From an uncultured Eisenbergiella sp. (lineage in GTDB: Bacteria; Bacillota; Clostridia; Lachnospirales; Lachnospiraceae): DNA of 50,706 bases. The stretch lies in NCBI GenBank assembly GCA_947627215.1, contig CANQVD010000029.1, positions 1-50,706 on the forward strand. Direction: 5' to 3'. A program made the translations under genes and the position numbers. The notes below the pieces were generated by a model. It did no database searches and had not been told where the DNA came from. It saw only the letters and a program-made list of their open reading frames with translations. The number at the start of each line of letters is the position of its first letter. Position 1 is the stretch's first letter. This document shows, piece by piece, positions 45,696-50,706 of the stretch.

Positions 45696-46325
45696 CTATT
45701 TGGTCCCGAAAATGCGGTCGCCCGCGTCTCCCAGACCGGGCACGATATAGCCGTGGTCGTTCAGATGATCGTCCAGCGCGCCGATGTAGACATCCACATC
45801 CGGATGCGCCTCCTGCATCGCCTTCACTCCCTCAGGAGCGGCGATGATGCACATGAAATGGATCTTCCGGCAGCCCTTGTCCTTGAGCATCTGGATAGCC
45901 GCTACAGAAGAACCGCCGGTAGCCAGCATGGGATCCACGACGAAAACCTCCCGTTCCGCACAGTCCGCGGGCAGCTTGCAGTAATATTCCACCGGTTTCA
46001 GGGTGGCAGGATCGCGGTACAGGCCGATATGCCCCACCTTCGCCGCGGGGATCAACTGCAGTACGCCGTCCACCATTCCCAGCCCCGCGCGCAGAATCGG
46101 CACGATCGCCATTTTGCGCCCCTTCAGTTCCTTCGCGGTGGTCTTGCAGATCGGCGTTTCGATCTCCACATCCACCAGCGGGAGATTCCTCGTCGCCTCA
46201 AAGCAGATCAGCATCGCGATTTCCCCGATGGTCTGGCGGAAATCCTTCGTTCCCGTCTCCATCCTCCTGATCAGTCCGATCTTATGCTGGATCAGCGGAT
46301 GATCCATGATCACTACCTTGCCCAT
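45696..46325 (-). CDS. upp: Uracil phosphoribosyltransferase
   Basis: 209 residues. It makes UMP from uracil and PRPP. The PRPP-binding loop [22 protein letters not shown], the uracil-binding region near the C-terminus ([29 protein letters not shown]) and the N-terminal [29 protein letters not shown] are typical. GAGAGGAAGG precedes the ATG. It is followed by dCMP deaminase. Confidence 0.96.
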   Translation of the reverse strand: MGKVVIMDHPLIQHKIGLIRRMETGTKDFRQTIGEIAMLICFEATRNLPLVDVEIETPICKTTAKELKGRKMAIVPILRAGLGMVDGVLQLIPAAKVGHIGLYRDPATLKPVEYYCKLPADCAEREVFVVDPMLATGGSSVAAIQMLKDKGCRKIHFMCIIAAPEGVKAMQEAHPDVDVYIGALDDHLNDHGYIVPGLGDAGDRIFGTK

Positions 46326-46462
46326 ACCTTCCTCTCTTTCCGCCGTTTCGGTCCATGCCCCGGCTTGTATATTATGACGCCAATTTCCCAGGCTTCGTCA
46401 CATCCGTCGTTTTTGCTCCCTGCTGTCCGGCGCATCGCGCCATCCTGTATGCGTCCCTTTTC

Positions 46463-46891
46463 TCAGCCTTCCATCTTCCCGATCCTTCTGACATGCTTTT
46501 CCTCTCCGGAAAAGGCCGTGTTCAGAAAGGTGTCCACAATGCCCAGCGCCAGATTGGTCCCGACGATCCCGCCGCCCAGCGCCAGCATATTGGCATCGTT
46601 GTGCTCCCTGGTCAGGCGGGCCGATACCGTATCCGCGCAGAGCGCGCAGCGGATCCCCTTCACCTTGTTGGCGACGATGGAGATCCCGATCCCCGTGGTG
46701 CAGATCACGATTCCCTTTTCACATTCCCCGGCCGCCACGGCCAATGCCGCCTGCCTGCCGAAATCCGGATAGTCGCAGGATTCCTTTCCGTAACAGCCGA
46801 AATCCCGGTACGCGATCCCCTTTTCCTCCAGATACGCGATCACATGGCGCTTCAGATCGTATCCGCCGTGGTCGCTCGCCAGCGCTATCAT
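46463..46891 (-). CDS. rpiB: Ribose-5-phosphate isomerase B
   Basis: 142 residues. It interconverts ribose-5- and ribulose-5-phosphate in the pentose phosphate pathway. Visible are IALASDHGGYDLK, the catalytic Cys in GIVICTTGIGISIVANKVKGIRCALC (CTTG rather than the more usual CGTG), and EHNDANMLALGGGIVG. Its start overlaps the stop of the Sua5-type gene by 4 bp (ATGA), so the two are translationally coupled. Confidence 0.94.
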   Translation of the reverse strand: MIALASDHGGYDLKRHVIAYLEEKGIAYRDFGCYGKESCDYPDFGRQAALAVAAGECEKGIVICTTGIGISIVANKVKGIRCALCADTVSARLTREHNDANMLALGGGIVGTNLALGIVDTFLNTAFSGEEKHVRRIGKMEG

Positions 46892-47964
46892 TTCCCTTCT
46901 CCCTCCGCTTTCTCGATCCGGTGTCCGGCCGCCTTCAAAAGCCGGTTCATGATGGCCTGTCCGAAGCCTCCCTCCGGGAAGGATTCGGAAAAGATCACCG
47001 TGATCCCTTCATCGTCAAATTCCCGCAGAATCCGGTACAGGCTTCTGCCCACCGCTTCCTCGTCCGTCCTGCTGCCCACGCTCTTGACGCTGTCCGCCCG
47101 GCTGTCCGCCCGGTAACGGGAAAGCAGCTCGTCCGCCGCGATGATGCCGACCTTTTCTCCCCGCTCCTTCGCGCGCCTGCTCCTGGCGCAGACCGTCTCC
47201 GCCACCGCCTCCGGCTCTCCCTCCAGGATCGTCAGCTCTCCCTTCGGCGCATAGTGCCGGTAGCGCATGCCCGGCGCCCTGGGAGGCAGCTTGCAGTCGG
47301 CGTCCAGGATCGTCCGGTCCGTCTCCACCGGACCCAGCACGGACTCCAGCATCTCCTTCGTCACATAACCGGGCCGCAGGATCATCGGCTTTTCTTCGGT
47401 CAGGTCCACGATCGTGGATTCCAGACCGATCCCGACCTCTCCGCCATCCAGGATCATATCGATCCTGCCGTCCAGATCCTCCCGTACGTACCGGGCCAGC
47501 GTAGGGCTGGGCCTTCCCGAGGCGTTGGCGCTGGGCGCGGCCACAAAGCCGCCCGCCGCATCGATCAGCGCCAGCGCGGTCCCGTCCATGGGATAGCGGA
47601 CCGCCACCGTGTCCAGGCCGCCCGTGGTTTCCTTCGGCACCAGCGCGGTCTTGTGCAGAATCATCGTCAGCGGACCCGGCCAGAACGCATCCGCCAGCTT
47701 CTTCGCCGCCTCCGGCACCGGCTGTGCGATCCGGTAAATGTCCCGCCACCTGCAGATATGCACGATCAGCGGATTATCGGAGGGGCGTCCCTTCGCCGCA
47801 TATATCTTCCGGCTAGAGGCTGGATTCAGCGCGTCCCCGCCCAGACCGTACACGGTTTCCGTCGGGAACGCGACCAGACCGCCGCGCCTGATGATCTCCC
47901 CGGCGCGCGCGATGCCGTCCCGGTCCGGCCCGTTTTCCTCCATCTGAATCAGAATCGTCTCCAT
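46888..47964 (-). CDS. Threonylcarbamoyl-AMP synthase, Sua5/YwlC type
   Basis: 358 residues; CAGGGG precedes the ATG. The YrdC domain (~1-210) has GGLVAFPTETVYGLGGDA, AAKGRPSDNPLIVHI, FWPGPLTMIL and APSANASGRPSPT. The C-terminal Sua5 domain follows a linker (PGMRYRHYAPKGELTILEG). It makes the threonylcarbamoyl-adenylate used for the t6A37 modification of tRNAs reading ANN codons. A 12-bp tandem duplication in the gene gives the repeated RADSRADS stretch near residue 290. It is coupled to rpiB, a frequent pairing in Firmicutes. Confidence 0.94.
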   Translation of the reverse strand: METILIQMEENGPDRDGIARAGEIIRRGGLVAFPTETVYGLGGDALNPASSRKIYAAKGRPSDNPLIVHICRWRDIYRIAQPVPEAAKKLADAFWPGPLTMILHKTALVPKETTGGLDTVAVRYPMDGTALALIDAAGGFVAAPSANASGRPSPTLARYVREDLDGRIDMILDGGEVGIGLESTIVDLTEEKPMILRPGYVTKEMLESVLGPVETDRTILDADCKLPPRAPGMRYRHYAPKGELTILEGEPEAVAETVCARSRRAKERGEKVGIIAADELLSRYRADSRADSVKSVGSRTDEEAVGRSLYRILREFDDEGITVIFSESFPEGGFGQAIMNRLLKAAGHRIEKAEGEGK

Positions 47965-48093
47965 GAAAATCCCCTGCCTGCACGGCTCCGTCTTCCGTGC
48001 GGATCCCTGTCAGCCCTTTTTCCATAACAGTATAGCACAACCGTTCCGGTGATGCAAATATTGTTTGAGCGCCTTAACAGCCGGTAGATTCCT

Positions 48094-48213
48094 CCACATT
48101 TGTGTGGTAAAATAGCCGCAGGGCGGCTATTTACTCACGAATCAAAGAGTATCCCCCATCGAGGCGTCAGCCGAGATGGTACAATGTTGAATATCGAACA
48201 GGCAACTGTTCGG
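48094..48213 (+). promoter_or_regulatory. Structured leader upstream of the lipoprotein gene
   Basis: Successive hairpins: CCACA/TGTGG (48094-48107), AAATAGCCGC-AGG-GCGGCTATTT (48110-48132, perfect), a weaker CCATC...GATGG (about 48155-48178) and CGAACAG-GCAA-CTGTTCG with a GNRA loop (48195-48212). A possible extended -10 TGGTAAAAT overlaps the first hairpins. No riboswitch class was recognised. Confidence 0.45.
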
Positions 48214-48241
48214 CAGCTTGGGATTTGTGGAGGTATCTGGT

Positions 48242-48808
48242 ATGAAAAAGAAAATTTTAATTCCAGTAGTATTGCTCATGTGTGTATTATTGCTTTCTTC
48301 GTGCGGGCAGGGGCAGAATTTGCAGGAGAGAACATCTCCGGACGCACAGAGCGGCAGCCTGCAAGCTTCAGAACAGGCAAGTTTTTCTTTTGAAGGAACT
48401 GTATTCCATTATGGAGCTCATGACTACGATGTTTCCTCTCGGAATCTATTAATAAATAGCATTTTATCTGCAATTCCTGTAGGGAAAAAAATCGTTATTA
48501 AGTGCCATGTCGGGCCGAATAATGGCGTTTATTGTATTTTTGATACGGAAAGCGAGTCCTTTGATGAGGATATCCTAGGAAACAATCTGATATGGCACAG
48601 CGATGATATAACTACCGCAGTGTATTCATTCTGGTCGGAAATCCATACATATGACGGGAGCGTCATCAAAACATATAATCTTGCGGAAGATTCGGTCATT
48701 TATGATTTGGCGTTTTGTGATAATTACGAAAAGTTGGATGTAACCATTGCGCATGATGATAATAGTACAGAAACGGATACGATTGCCTTGCCGAGCAAAC
48801 AAAGATAA
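48242..48808 (+). CDS. Lipoprotein, unknown function
   Basis: 188 residues from MKKKILIPVVLLMCVLLLSSCGQ; GGAGG lies 8 nt before this ATG. The lipobox LLSSC places the modified Cys at residue 21. A Gln/Ser linker precedes a soluble domain (FSFEGTVFHYGAHDYDVSSRNLLINSILSAIPVGKKIVIKCHVGPNNGVYC). I do not recognise the family. AT-rich like all genes from here to the window edge. It is the first gene after the structured leader. Confidence 0.75.
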   Translation: MKKKILIPVVLLMCVLLLSSCGQGQNLQERTSPDAQSGSLQASEQASFSFEGTVFHYGAHDYDVSSRNLLINSILSAIPVGKKIVIKCHVGPNNGVYCIFDTESESFDEDILGNNLIWHSDDITTAVYSFWSEIHTYDGSVIKTYNLAEDSVIYDLAFCDNYEKLDVTIAHDDNSTETDTIALPSKQR

Positions 48809-48834
48809 ATTCAAAATTTGCAGGAGACAAATAA

Positions 48835-49278
48835 ATGGAGGATATGTTCAAAAAGATAGATGAGCTGCTTGAAAAGCCTTGCTATGTGATTGATTTTCTG
48901 CCGCAAAGAGTTCCGAAGACCAGTAGTGGACATTTTTTTGATGTTGAATACTATTTGCTTAACAGCGAAAAAAGACATGAAATGAAAAGTAAATATATCA
49001 ATATCGTTCTAAAATTGATGTGCTACTACCGTACTTCAATCCTCTGGAATGGATGGAAGCATCATCCGAAACCGGCAGATATAGAAGCTGCCATCAGCGA
49101 GATTATGGAAAATCATTCTGGAACGCTGAATGTTTTATTCCCCGACGAAGATGTCCTGTTGGTTTTTGAATGGGATTGTTTGAATTTCGCTGTATATAAT
49201 TTGGCAGAAAACATGAAAGAAATAGTTGAAAAAATAGCATTGTCAGAGGGATTCTTCTGTTGGAAAGGGACAGATTAA
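48835..49278 (+). CDS. Uncharacterised cytoplasmic protein
   Basis: 147 residues; GCAGGAG lies 8 nt before the ATG. There is no signal peptide or membrane segment. The sequence is acidic and aromatic-rich (KPCYVIDFLPQRVPKTSSGHFFDVEYYLLNS; LLVFEWDCLNFAVYNLAENMKEIVEKIALSEGFF). Size, acidity and setting among unrelated small genes would fit an immunity-type protein, but no toxin gene is visible. It lies 26 bp after the lipoprotein gene. Confidence 0.65.
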   Translation: MEDMFKKIDELLEKPCYVIDFLPQRVPKTSSGHFFDVEYYLLNSEKRHEMKSKYINIVLKLMCYYRTSILWNGWKHHPKPADIEAAISEIMENHSGTLNVLFPDEDVLLVFEWDCLNFAVYNLAENMKEIVEKIALSEGFFCWKGTD

Positions 49279-49331
49279 CTTCCCGTTGTGTAAGTGATAT
49301 GAATACCCTTGTTTGTCAGGAGGCCGGCCAT

Positions 49332-49730
49332 ATGGAAGAAAATCTTACGCAAATAAAACAGGATACACTGATGTTTTTTGACAGACATCAAGAAGCTTTC
49401 CCAATATACGAGTCTTTTGAGAATATGCTTTTTCATCTGTATCCGCAAACAAAAATGAAAGTTCAGAAGACACAGATCACCTTTTCCAACCGACATGTTT
49501 TTGCCTGTGTTTCTTTTATGCGCCCCAAAAAGAAATCGGAACTTCCGGCATCCTATTTTGTACTTACCCTGGGATTATCCTATCCGCTGGAATCGGAGCG
49601 TGCTGCGGTAAAAACAGAACCATATCCCGGGCGATGGACGACGCATATCGTTATTTCTGACATATCCGATCTCAATCATGAATTATTTGATTGGATAAAA
49701 CAAGCGTATGAATTTGCGGAATATAAATAA
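49332..49730 (+). CDS. DUF5655-like protein
   Basis: 132 residues from MEENLTQIKQDTLMFFDRHQ; AGGAGG lies 8 nt before this ATG, better than the frame start at 49260 inside the previous gene. The pattern FENMLFHLYPQTKMKVQKTQITFSNRHVFACVSFMRPKK followed by YFVLTLGLSYPLES and WTTHIVISDISDLNHELFDWIKQAYEFAE fits the DUF5655 family, small proteins of unknown function. No membrane segments. Confidence 0.75.
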   Translation: MEENLTQIKQDTLMFFDRHQEAFPIYESFENMLFHLYPQTKMKVQKTQITFSNRHVFACVSFMRPKKKSELPASYFVLTLGLSYPLESERAAVKTEPYPGRWTTHIVISDISDLNHELFDWIKQAYEFAEYK

Positions 49731-49825
49731 AACTTCCATAGGTTCAATCGTTTCATGGCAACAAAAATCATTATGATATACAGTTATAAAAGGAACGGAC
49801 AACTGGGATTTATGGAGAAAATACC

Positions 49826-50221
49826 ATGTTATTCCATACCTTCAATTCTCAAGAAGATCGAAGAAAATATGGCGGCTCTGCATTTATAGAAATGCAATTT
49901 TGTGTGCTGCCAGCCGGAACCAGGATCAAGAATATCGCTGCAGTGGGCACAATACAAAACTGGCGGAACGACTCTCTGTATATTTACATTGATGACGATG
50001 ATACTTTCTATCAGGAATACAGCAGGATTTTCGATTGTGGAACCTACGCGAACTTACAAAGAGGAGTGGTCGATATATTGGGCGTCAATTATTATGCGCC
50101 GGAATATATAGACCCCATTATTGAAAAAATCCGTAAGGAAAAACCTACAGACTATGAAACCCTGGTTGACTGGCTGAATACCGCAAAAGAGTATAATGGA
50201 TTCTACATTTTGGGGATTTAA
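49826..50221 (+). CDS. Uncharacterised protein
   Basis: 131 residues; TATGGAGAA precedes the ATG. A soluble, mixed alpha/beta sequence with acidic and aromatic clusters (SLYIYIDDDDTFYQEYSRIFDCGTYANLQRG; ILGVNYYAPEYIDPIIEKIRKEKP). Not recognised. The coding sequence is AT-rich, and it follows a 95-bp gap after the DUF5655 gene. Confidence 0.6.
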   Translation: MLFHTFNSQEDRRKYGGSAFIEMQFCVLPAGTRIKNIAAVGTIQNWRNDSLYIYIDDDDTFYQEYSRIFDCGTYANLQRGVVDILGVNYYAPEYIDPIIEKIRKEKPTDYETLVDWLNTAKEYNGFYILGI

Positions 50222-50273
50222 TCGAATTCCTGTTTGTCAGGGCGAAAAATCGTGGAGTTATGGAGAGAAAAGT

Positions 50274-50609
50274 ATGAAGATTAACATAGATTTCGGACAT
50301 CCATATTTTGATGAAAAAGCTATCTTCGAGTTAACGCCCGATGACTTGAATTGTTTTTATACGGATGAAAATGAAGTGAATCGACTTAACCTGTTCTTTG
50401 TATTAGAAGCGTCATTACACAAGTTTCAAAGAGAAAATAGTTTGAAAGCCGCCGCACGTTGTGCATTTTTAATGGCGTATTATCTTTTCATACCATTGAT
50501 ACCCCCTGCATCTTTTGAGCTGGCAGAATTTTATATTGACAAAGCATTAGAATGGGATGAAACGCCAGAATATAGTCAATGGAAAAAGCTCATAGATAAG
50601 GGAAATTGA
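50274..50609 (+). CDS. Uncharacterised protein
   Basis: 111 residues from MKINIDFGHPYFDEKAIFEL; GGAGAGAAAAG precedes this ATG. Helical in the second half (LFFVLEASLHKFQRENSLKAAARCAFLMAYYLFIPL), ending in a stretch resembling a TPR-like helix pair (SFELAEFYIDKALEWDETPEYSQWKKL). Not recognised. It lies 52 bp after the preceding gene and 27 bp before the next. Confidence 0.6.
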   Translation: MKINIDFGHPYFDEKAIFELTPDDLNCFYTDENEVNRLNLFFVLEASLHKFQRENSLKAAARCAFLMAYYLFIPLIPPASFELAEFYIDKALEWDETPEYSQWKKLIDKGN

Positions 50610-50636
50610 CAAATCGGCATTGTTGAGGAGAATCGT

Positions 50637-50706
50637 ATGGATGGTGAACAAAAGAAATTAATAATAATTGATGGTTATCTGGCCTCTGGAAAGTCCACTT
50701 TCGCAT
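50637..50706 (+). CDS. P-loop kinase or ATPase, N-terminal fragment cut by window edge
   Basis: Only 23 residues are visible; GAGGAG lies 6 nt before the ATG. They hold a hydrophobic strand and a Walker A motif, LIIIDGYLASGKSTFA. The arrangement fits a small-molecule kinase (such as an adenylylsulfate-, nucleoside- or zeta-toxin-like kinase), but the class cannot be decided from this fragment. Confidence 0.6.
   Translation, partial: MDGEQKKLIIIDGYLASGKSTFA

Overview
The window reads as a chromosome segment of a fairly high-GC member of the Clostridia, most likely Lachnospiraceae. The evidence is the gene order uvrC-hprK-glucokinase-murB-rapZ-whiA-HPr/Crh, AGGAGG-type ribosome binding sites, a c-subunit with a Na+-type ion site, and families typical of that group (DUF1846, YitT, DUF378, DUF402, LytTR regulators). 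No rRNA, tRNA, CRISPR array, transposase or integrase was recognised.

Layout. 1-2640: a minus-strand unit of two uncharacterised proteins and the pyruvate/peptide transporter CstA, with a promoter and a terminator-like palindrome in its leader. 2785-5072: aldolase, a lipid kinase and a long-hairpin element. 5086-12300: the HPr-kinase/cell-wall/regulatory operon, ending in a Crh-like protein (His15 replaced by Glu, Ser46 kept) that is the expected substrate of the HprK encoded upstream in the same cluster. 12356-21553: two ftsH genes, DUF1846, YitT, two small membrane proteins, a TetR regulator and a second long-hairpin element. 21748-30168: an accessory stretch with an ECF sigma factor and probable anti-sigma partner, a DUF4143 ATPase, a nuclease remnant, an AT-rich cassette with a class D beta-lactamase lipoprotein and a YARHG lipoprotein, more envelope proteins, an XRE-HipA pair and a frameshifted lipoprotein. 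30250-37527: a complete F1Fo ATP synthase operon (atpZ-I-B-E-F-H-A-G-D-C). 37725-38002: a compact convergent small-RNA/micro-ORF locus. 38045-43180: an ABC exporter pair preceded by a LytTR/GHKL two-component system. 43339-47964: DUF402, a cell-wall hydrolase, dCMP deaminase, upp, rpiB and a Sua5-type tRNA-modification enzyme. 48094-50706: an AT-rich run of small uncharacterised genes behind a structured leader, cut by the window edge.

The most striking items lack ordinary annotation. (1) At 37725-38002 two strong face-to-face sigma-A promoters make a ~90-nt RNA and an mRNA for a 24-residue peptide. They share a bidirectional terminator and a repeated 5' motif, which is the architecture of a type I toxin-antitoxin locus. 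(2) Two long hairpins (3851-4072 and 17601-17865) share a nearly identical apical module (36/38 bases on one side) while their long stems differ in sequence yet remain self-complementary. (3) The class D beta-lactamase cassette is bracketed by copies of a 26-bp repeat. All coordinates and motifs were read by eye. Family assignments rest on recognised motifs, not on database searches.
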